Of a stretch of DNA of 64,000 bases, positions 30,128 to 41,198 are shown one piece after another (position 1 is the stretch's first letter; every line of letters starts with the position of its first letter). Source of the stretch: Prorocentrum cordatum (taxonomy: Eukaryota > Sar > Dinophyceae > Prorocentrales > Prorocentraceae); assembly GCA_963575745.1 (NCBI GenBank), contig CAUYUJ010014763.1:155001-219000 (forward strand), given 5' to 3'. The notes under the pieces were generated by a model. The model did no database searches and had not been told where the DNA came from. It saw nothing but the letters and a program-made list of their open reading frames with translations. The position numbers and the translations under genes are program-made.

Positions 30128-33100
30128 TCAGGCGGTCAGCGCCAGCTCCAGAAGCGCCTCCCGGCCAAGGGCGGGCAGCTCCGGGACATCAATGCCGGCT
30201 CCGTGCAGCTGCCCCATCACGCCCGCTCCTGGCGGGACGAGCACCCTCATGTGGCCCTTGTGGACCAAAACCCACAGAATATCCTCCTCCCTCCTGGTGA
30301 ACTCCGCGCCGATCATGAGCTCGACTGCCGCCCTGCCATAGTAGTCCACACGCACCGCTTCCAGCGCCTTTGCACGCAGGAAGTCTGGGGGCAGCGCCGC
30401 ATACATGCGGTAGTCCTTGTCGTGGTCCCGGTAGGTGAGGTCGCGGCAGAAGATGCGAAGGTCCGCCTCGGCCTGAGTCAAGAGGCCAGGGACATCGCCG
30501 AGAGCTCCTTCTGCAATCCGCGCTGCCTGTAGCATCTCCTTGCGGAAGCGAAGGCCTTCCTCCTGGACGGCGATCGCCGAAGGCCACTCTCCCGTCAGAG
30601 CCCCACCTTCGTTGATCATGTTGGCCGCCACCACGTTGATGATCGCACACTCCCTCAGCTCAATGTCTGGAGGCTCCTTCTTCGAGTGCGGCAGGCCATC
30701 CAGCACCTCGACCGTCTCCGGGTCCAGCGCCAGCTTGTCACGGTAGTCGAGCTGCGTCCACTCCGCGCCCGCCAATACAAGCGCGCCCTTAACAGGCTCG
30801 TCGCCCTTTCCCCATGCGACGGGGCCCGCGACGGCCCGGTGCGCAGTGACCTCGCCTGCCTTACTACGGCCGTAGTGCCGCTGAAGGAACGCTTCCGCTG
30901 CTTCGGCCAGCTCCGGGCGGCCGTAGTCCACAGCATGTGCAGCCAGGGCCTCGACCTCGTACTCCTCTCCTGCCTCCTTAGCGGCCCTGACCCGTTTCCG
31001 CAGGTAGCATCCGAGCAAACCAGGTGCCGCCGCGACATGCGCCAGGGCCGGGCCCGCGTCGATCTCATGCATGACCTCCTTGCGCCTGGCTAGCTCCGGG
31101 ATGGAGTCTGGCAAAGGAGCTCGCTGCTGCTTGGCTTGATGGTGGTTGCCCAACCACTTGGCATCGGGACCCTGCATGGTGGCCCGAAGATGCTCCTCGA
31201 GCTCCGTCGGGCTGAAATCCTTGAGCTCCTCAGGCGCCTCCACCCATCCTGAAAGCGGCTGTGTCTCAGAACCCGCCCTTGGGTTTCTTGTCTCCTGCGC
31301 AGCTTCCGACTGCTCCGGGTCGGAGACGGCAGCGATGCTGCCGCACTTCTTGCCGCCACCCTTTGCACCTGCTGCGGGCCGCCCTTGGGCCCGCCCCTCT
31401 TGATCAGCTGCATCTGCGCGGTGCGATCGAGCAAACCTACCTTGCCGATCGGCTTGTGCGAGTGCGGGCACGACGTGTTCTGGCAGCCCTTCCAGCTGGA
31501 GTTGCCCCAGCAGATGATGCGGCCGCTCGCTGGCGACTCCGGACGATGATCGAGGCTGCGACTGTACTCCTTGCGAGTCAAGGCGTGCCCCTACAGCCCA
31601 GACCTCCTGCCGCTCCTCCTGTCGCACCTCCCGCCTCCGACCCGCCTACCCCCACCTTGCCCGCCTTGGGCCCAGGCCTGGGGTGGATTGGCTGCGGGGC
31701 GGGCACCGCTCTGGAGCGGAAAGCCGTCTGCCACTGCGACCTCGCGAGCTTGTTGTGATGCCTGACCACGATGTCCGTCATGAAGTACTGATCAGGCTCA
31801 TCGACGAAGTAGGTGCGCGGCATCCGCAGCCATGGCCCGGGGTCCTCGCTGCTGGCAGGGGACGTGCAGACGAAGCGGACGCGGTCCCACGTCGGATTCT
31901 CGTCGCCCATGAGCTCCAGGATGCGTGCCCTCTTCATGCGCAGCTCCTCGCACCAGCGGCCTCGCAGCTCTGCCCATCTGCCGAAGATGACGTTGGGCGG
32001 CCACGCGGACTCTGCCTCGTCGTCGAGACTGAGGAGGCGCTCGGCGGCCCTGATCTGCTGGTCGTAGTGTTCCTGGCCGTAGAAGCACGCCCAAGCCCGC
32101 GACTCCCGCTTGGCATCCTGGAACCAGCGTTGGGTGTAATAGTCGCAGCCTCTCGCCATGAAAGTGAGCTGCTCCTCCGCGCGCCCAATGCTGGCCAAGG
32201 TACCTTTGGCTGCTCCTCCTGACTCCTCCGCGTGCTTGTTGGCTTGCCCCAGCTCGCGCGCAGGATTCGGTAGGCCAATCCCGACCTCAGACTCGGGCGA
32301 CGGTGCGCCCAGAACCCTTTCCTCTTGCGGCATCGACGAAGCTCCCGCATGCCACTCCCGCGGCCGCGTAGCACGCTCCACGAAGGAAAGCTGCTGGGGC
32401 GACCTGGCGGTCCAAGGTGTAGTCGAGCTGGCCTCTCCAGCCCCGTAGAACGCACTCGAGTTGAAACTGACCTGCCCTTCCTGCCTCGGGGGCGGCCTCT
32501 GACCGAAGCCTAGGTAACCTCGGCCCGGCGGGGGCCCCGCTGGGGAGGGCCTCGGCGGGACCGCTGGGCCCGCGCGCCCACCCTCTGCGGGCCAGGGTGG
32601 CATCGTCGTCCTCTGCCCTCCGACAGCCGCGTCGTGGCCGTCGTAGGATGTGTGGGCCGGTAGCGTAGCGGGAGGCCCCTCTGTCCCTCCTGGGGATTGG
32701 CCTCCCTCTCCTCCCTCAAGCTCCTTGCTCCACACCTCTCGGCATCCCCTAAGGAGACTGGCGCCCACCTCGCTGACGCCTCCTCCATGCGTCGCGTCGG
32801 CCGCCTCGATGAGCTCTGCGAGCAGCTCGTGCCTGCCCATGCCGCTCTCTGACGAGATGGCCCCTCTGGCCGCTCCATCTGCGAGCCCGTCCGCACGCTT
32901 GGTGAGGTAGGCCGAGATGGGCGACGATCTCGGGTCCTGGCCACGCTGCCCCTCGTCCTGCTCCTGAGCCCTCCTCAGCTTCGCTTCGAAGTCCGCCCGC
33001 GTATTTCTCCTCGTCGGGGTAGTGCTGCGGCTCCTGGACCGCGCCCGCTTGGCGAGGCGATGGCGGCTGCGGTCCTTGCTGAGCGCTATGGCGGAAGCTG

Positions 33101-33155
33101 GGCTCAGCACGCCCCCCCGGTCGTTCGCGCTGTCGCCGTGGTCCGAGAGCCGCAA
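30128..33155 (-). pseudogene. Gag-like polyprotein with CCCH finger, frameshifted
   Basis: The first part (33155 to about 31600) has a Ser/Arg-rich N-terminus, a Pro-rich middle and a Trp/Arg-rich folded-looking segment (MARGCDYYTQRWFQDAKR near 32150, RWAELRGRWCEELRMKR near 31955). A frame change near 31580 leads to ICWGNSSWKGCQNTSCPHSH, a C-x8-C-x4-C-x3-H zinc finger, then GLLDRTAQMQLIKRGG. A second change near 31400 leads to the final frame, which ends at 30128 (...LGREALLELALTA). Its place just upstream of the MTase-RT polyprotein and the zinc finger suggest a nucleocapsid-like role. Two frameshifts break it. No named domain was recognised. Confidence 0.5.
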
Positions 33156-33170
33156 CGCAGCACCAGAGCG

Positions 33171-35440
33171 CTAGCAGATGGCGGGGGGCTGGGCCCCCAC
33201 GAAGTCGTCGAGCAAATCCGGCCTCGGCGCCGAGAAGGCACCATCCGGGATGGAGAGGACCAGCCCCAAGCCGACCGCCTCCACGACGGCCCTCGGGTCG
33301 TCGTCGCTGAAGTCCTTGGCCGGGCCGACGAAGCGTGCCGGGAAACTGTAGCACGCGCCCCACTCGTGCTCCGCATCTGCCAGGGGGTCTCTCACATGCA
33401 GTAGCCACGCAGCCTCAACCTCAGCTTTGGCGGGGCTGCCTTTCCGGCCTGCGGCCCCCGAGGGGCGGCGGGCGGCGCGATCCTCGCTCCTCCTCTCTGG
33501 CCCCTTGCTGCTCGACCTCCGATCTTGAGCTCCATCCCCCTGGTGAGGCGTGGCTGAGCGACTGCGCCAGCCCACCGTCCGATCGGCTGCGTGAGCCGCG
33601 CACAGGGAGAAGCCGTCCTTCTCAATCACATGGGCGCGAAGACACTGCGAGCGTGCGCATCTCCGCGCGGCTGCCTGGCTGTCGTAGGTGCCCGCGTGAT
33701 GAGCACGCGCCCGAAAGACCCGAGTACCTCCCTCCTCCTGCATCTCGCGCGCGTCGGATACCGCAGCGCCCTCGACCAGCATGAAAACTGGATCCTGCCT
33801 GGCCGCATCACGGCAGCGCGCAGCGCTCAGGACTTGGGTGCCGCCCTTGGTGACGCACGCCACTTGGTGACGCTCGGCTCTGACTCGGTCTCTGAGTTGG
33901 GGTCCATCTCCTCGGCCTTGCTGGACGGTTGCCCCAGCTTGGGATGCCTCAGCCTCCGCCTGGTGCAGCCTGAACAGCCTTCCTCCCGCTCTGCCCACTC
34001 CGTGGCATCCCCGCGAGCAGCGCAACCAGCTCCCAATCCTAGCGCGCCCCGCCGGAGAGAGCTTAGCCAGGTCCGCCACGTTGACCGGGGAGCTGTGGGC
34101 CACGACGCACGAAGAGCAGACGTGGACCACAGGCTTGTCGCCGGCTGGGAGGGCGCAAGGAGACGCCGCGCAGAGATGCACCAGACCAATACCCTCGTTG
34201 TCCCGAGTTTCTTGTACACGTAGCCGTGACGCGTGATGTGGCCGCCCTTCGGCGGCCCCTGCTCAAGCCGGGCCACCGAGCCCCCTGACTGGATGATGAG
34301 GTCGTTAGGGATCATCTTCTCTGCTCCACCCCCTCTCGCACGAACCTCGGTCTTGACATAGTCCTCATCGACAGCCAGCGCCTCCGACGGGCCATGCCAG
34401 CTGAGGACCTCCGCTGAGTTGCCGTCGAGCGCCAACTTCACGTCGTGCCCCGTCTTGCTGCCCTGCGCGAAACCCTTCAGCGTCGCCAGCAACAGAGACG
34501 CGTCGTTCCATGCCGTCTTCAAGAACCAAACGAGGAGGCTCACTGCCGATCAGAGGACCGTCGCAACTCCCAGGGCTACCAACCCCATGGCCGCCCACTG
34601 CAGCCTCGCCGAGCGAGCGCCGAGTAGGTAACGGCCCAGGGAGTCGACCAGATCCATGATGAATGCGATGAGCTGGTGGAGGAACGCGCCCAGAGCGTAC
34701 CCCATTCTCTCCCCCAGCTGGGGCGCGCCCGCTGGCAAGCCCACTGCCCCCGCCAGCCCCATTCGACGTCCCCCTCCGCCCCTCGGGCGGGGGAGGCGGC
34801 GGGCCAGCTCCTGATGCCTGCGCCTCCTTTGCCTCCTCCCTAGCGCGTGCCTCCCGCGTCCTCGCGGGCTTGGGCGCGGATGTCTCCTCCACTGCCTCAG
34901 CCTCAAGCCGCGTGCCGTCGTCCTGCAGCGCGGTGTCCACCTTCTCCGTTTCGCCTGCCCGGGATGCCTCTTGGCCGCTGGGCCCGCGGGGGGGGGCCCG
35001 CGGTGATGGCGCGGGCGCCGCCCCCGCCGGGGCGTGGTCGGCGTAGTGGTAGTCGCAGTATCGTGCACCTCCAGGTTCTCGCCTCCCCGACCTGAACGCC
35101 GGCCCAGACCGGCCATGGCTGGCGGCGGGTCCGCGGCCAGGGGCTCCGCAGGACTGGGGGGCGCCGCCGGTGGAGGCCCCCCGGGCGCCTCAACCGCTGG
35201 CAGCTCATCACCGCCCGCCACTCTGCAGCTGGGCTCGTCCTGGGGGCCAGGCGGGCCCTGCTGCTGCTCACCTCCTTCGTCATCAGGTCCTGCGCGCTCG
35301 TGGCATCCCTCCTCGGGGCCCGTCACTGTAGCAGACGCATGGACCGTCGCCTACCAGTTGACGCCGAAGGACACATCCAGCCACGTGGCCAGTGCGCCCA
35401 CGGCCAAGGCCAAGGTGCACTCTAGCCCGTGAACAAGCCT
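33171..35440 (-). pseudogene. 5' frames of the DIRS-like element, with hydrophobic segments
   Basis: The most upstream coherent piece, near 35440-35351, begins MRLVHGLECTLALAVGALAT, a hydrophobic stretch. Next is a Pro/Glu-rich region, then near 34700-34550 a hydrophobic segment with FLHQLIAFIMDLVDSLG and AAMGLVALGVATVL. A frame change follows to MSLLVWFLKTAWNDASLLLA at 34543 and on to IPNDLIIQSGG and HGYVYKKLG (34300-34200). A third frame (34181-33171) is rich in His, Cys and Arg and ends at a stop at 33171. I infer an N-terminal, possibly membrane-associated, polyprotein region. The function is unknown. Confidence 0.35.
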
Positions 35441-35516
35441 CATTCTCTGGCCCCCCCTCGAGGGCGCCCGCGCGTCCGCTGCGGGCCGCGGGCCCCCCCT
35501 TCCGGGGCCCCCGCCC

Positions 35517-35757
35517 GCGCTGGAGGGGGGGCCTGGCCCAGCCACTACCGGGCACGCCTCGGAATGCGCGTGCTATGGCCCCGCCCGCTCACCTCCAAGA
35601 ACAGCCTGGCACTGCTGAGCAGCGCCTCGAGCAAATGGCGCGGAGAGGGAGAGAACGGGAAAGACGGAGGCAGAGACAAGGCAGGGGAGAGGGGCTACGC
35701 CGGGCTGGGAAACCCTATGCCTATGTTCTAACGAGCGTTCATGTATTTCGCCGATAG
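35517..35757 (+). repeat. Interspersed repeat unit without insertion (blocks A, short GA, B)
   Basis: After a GGGGGGGCCTGGCCC stretch (about 35525-35540), block A runs from 35599 to 35645 and is followed by only GAGAGGGAGAGA before block B (35654-35748). At 14.1 and 21.4 kb the same A and B blocks are separated by LINE-B and long GA tracts. This copy shows the unit as it is without the LINE. Confidence 0.9.
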
Positions 35758-37429
35758 ATTGGCGAGAGGCAACCGACGGCGTCCGCGCGCCCCTGGGCGG
35801 GGCGGGCTATCGTGCGCTCATCGGCGACCAATGGCCGACCGACGGTCGGCGCGCCCCCCCCCTGAGCCCATGCCCTCTCGACGGCTCTCCCCGCCGAGCC
35901 CGCCCCCCCCGCCCGGGCACCCCCCCGCAGAGCAGCGGGGCGGGGAAATGCCCTCTCTGAGCGCGAGGCCGATGCCGCCTCGTTCGGCGACGGAGCGCGC
36001 CGATCCCCAGCGGCGAGGGCATTGCATCCCTCCGCGCCCGAAGACCTCCGCCCACGAAGGAATTCACGCAAGTGGCCCTAGCGCTCTCGGCAGGTCACCG
36101 CAGCCTCGCCTGTCAACGCGCGCTCTGGCGGTCCTGGCATGCTGGGCGGGTCGCCACGTCCCCGTGCAAGCAAGGGGCCCCATCTCCCCCGCGCTGCCCG
36201 GGCTGCCCGCTCGGCCCTGGACTGGGCCCCCCTGCGGCCGCACCCGATCGCCTCCTCGGGCGGCGCGAAACCGCGTGGCGCCAACGCTCCGTCCACCCCT
36301 TGCAAGATGAGGTCTCGTTGCCCTGTCAGGCCCGCCGCGGGGCTGGGGCGGGATGGGGGAGACGGGCCAGCTGCGCCCTCGGCGCCTGCGGCGGCCGCCG
36401 GCCGACTAGACTGCAGACCTGCCGCGACGCCCGCCTCTCGCGATCTCGTTGCGAGCCTGGGCCCTCGAACCCTTCTCGGAGCGATCTTCGGCTCCAGAGC
36501 ATGGCTTGGCCAGCCCGCGGAAAACGCATCGCGGCTGCCGGCAGCGCGCGCAGCAGCGAGTGCACGCCAGCACAACCTCGGACACCTCCCCGAGCACGCG
36601 CGCCCGCATGAGGAAGTGACCTTGGACCGACCAGGGCCCGTCGAAAACCTCGGCACTGTCAGGGGGGGGGCAAAGCCGTCGCCGAGGACGAAGAAGACAA
36701 GCAGGAAGGGGCCTCCCGGCCAGGCTGGGGCACATGGGCGCCGGGGTTAGGCAGGGGCGCGGCGGCCGCGGGGCGCTCGCGGGCAAACCGACGCACGAGT
36801 TCTGCAGAGCAGGCGCCACTCTCTGCGCCGCCCCCCGCGCTCGCGAGCGCCGCTGCCCCAGCCGCCGCAGCCGCGGCGCCGGCGGCGGCGGCCGAGACCC
36901 CGGGCCCACCCGCAGCGCAGGACTCCCCCCCAACAACAGGATCTTGCTGCAGGTAGGACCCCTGGTCGGTGTCCTCGAGCGATCCAGGGGGCCAGGCATC
37001 ACTCAGCCCAGAGTTGGCGAGCACGGCGGCGCCCCTAGCCCGGGCGAGGCAACCTTCCAGCAAGACAGAGCAATCGTCCGCTGGCGCCCGCAGCTTGGCC
37101 CCCACCTTGGCCCGAGCGCCCGCTGGCCTGTTGCCGCGCAGCTCCAGGGGCGTGCTACTGAGACCCCCCCGCCAAGCCGCTGCCTCCAGACGATATGCGG
37201 GGATGCGATTGACAGCGATCCCTTTCAGCCGCCGAAGGCCCCCAGGCCTTCGAAGGGTTCCGCGCGGGCCTGGCGGCGCCGGGGCAGTCCATGAGCAGGG
37301 CGCAGTTGCCGATGATGTCCCTGGGCGCCACTGCCGCCGCGTAGTCTTCCCCCGCGGCAGGCCTAGCCCACTGGGTCCGAGGATCTCTATTGAAGATCCC
37401 GCCAAAAAGGCATTGTCTATATTCCAAAC
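35758..37429. other. No gene recognised (GC-rich, many overlapping frames)
   Basis: Long frames exist on both strands because of high GC. None shows a domain, and frame choice cannot be decided. A minus-strand frame near 37310 includes IIGNCALLMDCPG, which looks protein-like but is isolated. This may be another decayed element. Confidence 0.4.
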
Positions 37430-37471
37430 AGATCCTAGATCCTAGATCCTAGATCCTAGATCCTAGATCCT
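37430..37471 (+). repeat. (AGATCCT)6 heptamer array
   Basis: Six perfect AGATCCT units. They are followed by an AT-rich stretch (37486-37557, mostly TATATA and TTATA words). Related TAGATCCTG words and another AT-rich stretch occur at 53140-53270, on the other side of the gene block. Confidence 0.95.
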
Positions 37472-37579
37472 GAACCGAATCCCTACAACATTATATATAT
37501 ATTCTTATATTATAGCATATAACTGAAAATATATGTATGTATATAACACAGACTCAAACACATGCATGTGCCCTGCTAG

Positions 37580-37596
37580 CCGCAGCCATTTTGGCT
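37580..37596 (+). other. Spliced-leader-like sequence upstream of gene A
   Basis: CCGCAGCCATTTTGGCT matches the first 17 conserved bases of the dinoflagellate spliced leader except one T to C. It then diverges (GCGCAG instead of CAAG). It lies 121 bases upstream of the gene A start codon on the same strand. The region is also a small hairpin (GCAGCC-ATTTT-GGCTGC), so chance or structural selection cannot be excluded. Confidence 0.55.
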
Positions 37597-37717
37597 GCGC
37601 AGCGCGCGGCCGCGCGCGAGGCGCGCGAGGAGCCGCGCGCGGAGGCTCGAGGAGCCGCGCGAGGAGGCTCGAGGAGGAGGCGCCGCGAGGAGGCGGAGGC
37701 GCCGAGGCTCGACGACG

Positions 37718-40640
37718 ATGACGCCTAAGAAAAAGCAGGTCGCCGCCAAGGACCCAACGATCGACGACAGGATCCTGCAGGCGCTGCAGAAACACGTGCG
37801 GACGCCCGAGGCCGTCGACTACACAGATGAGCTCGAGGACCGCGCGGGCGGGTGGGGCTGGAGCTAGGAGGCATGGTGGAAGCGAGGAGGATCAGGAGGA
37901 GCAGCAGGAGGAGGATGGAGGAAGAAGATGGGGAGGAGGAGGAGGAGGAGGAGGAGGAGGAGGAGGAGGAGGAGGGGAGGATGGGGAGTAGGATGGTGGG
38001 ACGACGGTGGCGGCGACGCGGATGGGGAGCCCCTCTCGTCCTCGCCCTCACCCTCGTCGTCGTCGTCGTCGTCGTAGTCGTCGTCGTCCTCCTCCTCCTC
38101 CTCCTCTCCCGCCTCCTTTTCCTCCTCCTCTTCCTCGCCGCCCGCATCCCCATTTCTCCATCCCCCCTCCCCCTCTCCCCTCTCCCCCGCCTCCTCCCCC
38201 TCCTCCTCCTCCTCTATCTCCTCCGCTTCGTCGTCATCATCCTTCCATTTTTATTTCTTATTCCCCCGTCCTCGTTGTCGTCGGCATCGTTGCCTCCCAT
38301 CGTCGCCCCCCTCCTCCTCGCCGCGAGGATGGCATCGACACCGACCGCCTCATCAGGCACAAGGGGCTCATCATGGCCGTCAGATCAGCGGTCGAGCCTG
38401 CAGAGACTGTGAATAGAAAACACCTCCAGCTCCTCCTGCAGAATCTCGGTAGCTCGATGGAGAAAGAGTGGCACTTAGACGACACGCTCGAGAGCTGGGC
38501 GAATCAGACATCGATGCGTAGCCGGAAGGCTTCGCCCGTTCCGAGGGTAGGTGATTGATGAGATGAGGTAGGTGATTGAGGAAGTGATGAAGGAGGGGGG
38601 GGGCGGGTCGGGGGGGAAGTGCGAGGGCCGCGCGACAGCGCCCCGTGCGGGGCTCGCAGATCAGAGCATTGCTGAGGCACGTCAGCCAGACGAAGCTGAA
38701 GCACAGGCCGCTCGGGGGGTAATCCCAGGGATGATGAGGGCGAGGGTGAGGGGGTGATGGGATGAGGATGATGGGGAAGAGGGCAGGAGGAGATCAAGGA
38801 GGAGGGCCACGAGGGTTAGGACATGCATCTGCCGAGGGGGATGGGGAGTCCTCGAGGGCGATGATGATGAGGAGGAGGAGGAGGAGGAGTATCCAGGATG
38901 AAGGAGACGGACGAGGATTTTGGACGGGAGTGTGAGGGTGATGATACAACTCATACGCACACTCATACGCCGTATGAGTTTGCGTGTGAATGATGCCGCC
39001 GCCAGGTCGCGAAAGCCTCCGAAGTGGTTCAGCGATCACTTCAGCGAGATCCTGGACACACGGGTCCAAGCGGGATGATGGGAGGGGGAGGGGGAGGAGG
39101 AGAAGGAGGAGGAGGACGAGGGAGGAGGAGGGGCGAGGAGGGCGAGGGCGAGGAGGCGGAGGAGGTTCCGGAGGCCGGAGGACAAGCTAGGAGGTGAGGA
39201 GAGGTGGCAGGAGGAAGGGGGTAGCGGGAGGGCCATGCCATCGCAGGAGGCCGACGCAACTACGTTCGCCGACGACAAGTCGGCTACGAAGTACACGTAC
39301 CACTGGGACCGCGTGAAGAAGGTCCATCCTCCTGATCCCCCTCGTCCTCCCGCTCCTCCTCCTCCTGCTCCTGCTCGTCCTCCTCCCCGATCCTCCTTCT
39401 GCTCCTTCTCCTCCTCGGCATCCCCCTCCTCTTCCTCCTCCTCCTCCTCCTCCTCCTCCTCCTCCTCCTCCTCTTCCCCATCCTCGTCTTCCTCCTTGTC
39501 CTCCTTCCTGCTCCTCCTCCTCCTCCGCCTCCTTCTCCCCTTATCTTCCTCGCCCAGGCCGCATACAGGCTGAAGACCAGCGGCAGCGGCCAGAAGGCGC
39601 CAGACTACGGCCTCGCGCCGAAGGTGCCCGACACACTGGCCGACGAAGTTGAGATCACTGTGGCGTGGCCCGACGGCGCGAAGTGGCAGGTCCCAGGCGT
39701 CACAGCAGCCAAGTGGCGCGAGTTTCAGAGCGGGGCCAAGACGAGCGCCGACCCAGACCTGGAGTGGTCCGCCCACAACGCAGTTGGGAAGAAGATATAC
39801 GTGAGCAAGTTCTACCGAGCCAAGCAGGACTACTGGACCTTGGCGGTCTGGGTCGGCGGCGAGATGTTCGGGCAGATGATCATTCGGGACGGTATGGTGA
39901 AGCCTGAGCTGTTCATTCTAGGCTTGGCCAAGCAGCTCGCGGGCGACAAGCTCGAGAAGGAAGAGTTCGAGCGCCGCAAGGCCGACTACATCAAGCTGCA
40001 CAGGAAGGAGGTGGCGATGAAGCGCCCAGCGGCCAAGAGGCCAGCTGCTGCCGAGGACGCCGAGGAGAGCGTGGCCAAGAAGCCAGCGGCTGCGGAGAAG
40101 GGGGCCGCCACGGGCGAAGACGCGGACGAGGGCGCTGAGGATCGCGAGCAGCCCGAGGAGGAGGAGGACGAGGAGGCTGAAAATGAAGGCGAGGAGGAGG
40201 AGTTGGAGGAGGAGGAGGAGGACGAAGAAGACGAGGTCGACGACAGCGAGGGTCTGGCAGCGGAGGTAGTTGAGCGCGCATCGATGGTTAAGAGTAAGCC
40301 CAAACCAGAGCCAAAGCAGGCAGTGGCAAAGAGCAAGGGCACGGCCAAGTGCAAGGCCAAAGCAGCGGCAAAGAGCAAGGGTAAAGGAAAGGGTAAGGCC
40401 ACAGCAACGAGGACGGTGCGACCCACGCCAGCCAAGATGAGCCCAGGGCCTCCCAGCACCCCGCCGATGAAGAAACAGAGAGCCGCCAGCCCAGCCGCGG
40501 CCCGAAGCCCTCCGTCGGCGCGCGGCGCCGAGCAGCCGCGCGCCGAGCAGCCGACCCCGAGCAAGAGATTGCGGGGGGGTGCGCTCAGGTCGAACTCCAG
40601 CGATAGCGGCAGCATGGGCGCTGGCTTCGATTCGAATTAG
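37718..40640 (+). CDS. Gene A: six-exon nuclear-type acidic/basic protein (unknown function)
   Basis: Proposed exons are 37718-37837, 38328-38546, 38660-38718, 39006-39069, 39247-39321 and 39558-40640; all join in phase to about 539 codons. Starts MTPKKKQVAAKD. Introns 2, 3 and 5 are GT-AG, intron 4 is GC-AG, and intron 1 seems to use GA, or another donor I could not fix. The last exon has a Trp-rich folded-looking region (VAWPDGAKWQVPGV, YVSKFYRAKQDYWTLAVW), then MKRPAAKRPAAAED, a Glu-rich tract and a Lys-rich tail with KAKAAAKSKGKGKGK, suggesting nuclear or chromatin localisation. I do not recognise the family. Introns carry GGA or CCT expansions; intron 3 carries an ATACG palindrome. Only the last exon would be visible without splicing. 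Confidence 0.65.
37920..38110 (+). repeat. Gene A intron 1: (GGA)n followed by (CGT)n/(CCT)n
   Basis: GGA triplets (about 37918-37980) give way to CGT triplets (about 38050-38085) and then CCT triplets. Other gene A introns show GGA-rich (39070-39246) and CCT-rich (39330-39555) tracts. Confidence 0.9.
38951..38992 (+). repeat. ATACG palindrome element, copy 1 (gene A intron 3)
   Basis: The core is ACTCATACG-C-CGTATGAGT (38961-38979), a perfect 9-bp inverted repeat around one base, flanked by CTCATACGCAC and GTGTGAATGATG. It lies 14 bases before the intron's acceptor at 39005. Confidence 0.9.
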
Positions 40641-41100
40641 ATCGACGGCGACGCCCGATGGGCAGAAAGCAGGATGACGTCCATCCGAGATGATGCAGAG
40701 GAGGAGCGAGGAGGAGGAGGTGAGGAAGCGGCGGCAAGCTGCAGCAGGCGAGGCGCGTGCCGAGCCATGACGATGAGGCGAGGCGGGCGCTGGAGCGATC
40801 GCCTCGCTTGGATTTCGACTCGCCGCCTGGCGGCGCAAACATTTCGAGAGAAAAGGTTTGCGCCGAACGGGTGGTGATGACGGCGATGGAGATGGCGGCA
40901 ATAACGACGACGATCGCGATGATGGGCTGGAGGGTGCGGGGGCGGGAGGGCGCGACTGAGTAGATAAAGCAATATTGCGACAATGGGGGGACGACGACGA
41001 CCGCGATAGTGGGGTGGCGGCGATGAGAACGATGACGCCACCCCCCCCTCAAGTTGCTCAGGCCCCGTCTCAGACGCACTTGTGGGCCAGAGGCCCCGCC
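40641..41100. other. Spacer between genes A and B
   Basis: No exon recognised. It contains GAT/GACGA-rich stretches, and CGCCGCCTGGCGGCG is a short palindrome near 40820. The promoter or trans-splice acceptor for gene B would lie here, but I see no distinctive motif. Confidence 0.4.
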
Positions 41101-41153
41101 ATGGCGAGCGCTGCGCCCGCGGGTTCGCTCGCCATCACGGTCGAGGACGATCA

Positions 41154-41198
<45 letters not shown>

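Larger units (their letters stand above)
21741..35515 (-). mobile_element. DIRS-like tyrosine-recombinase retroelement with methyltransferase-like domain, degenerate
   Basis: Minus-strand order: gag-like region (about 35.4-30.1 kb), methyltransferase-like domain (29.9-29.4), RT plus RNase H (29.4-25.9), Cys-rich linker frames (26.0-24.1) and tyrosine recombinase (23.4-22.1). The combination of this RT type with a SKTDQ-type tyrosine recombinase is diagnostic of DIRS-like elements. Several frameshifts and one in-frame stop show decay. No clear LTR, inverted terminal repeat or internal complementary region was recognised. The ends are estimated from coding extent and from the similar GGGGGGGCCTGGCCC stretches near 21720 and 35525. 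Confidence 0.7.
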
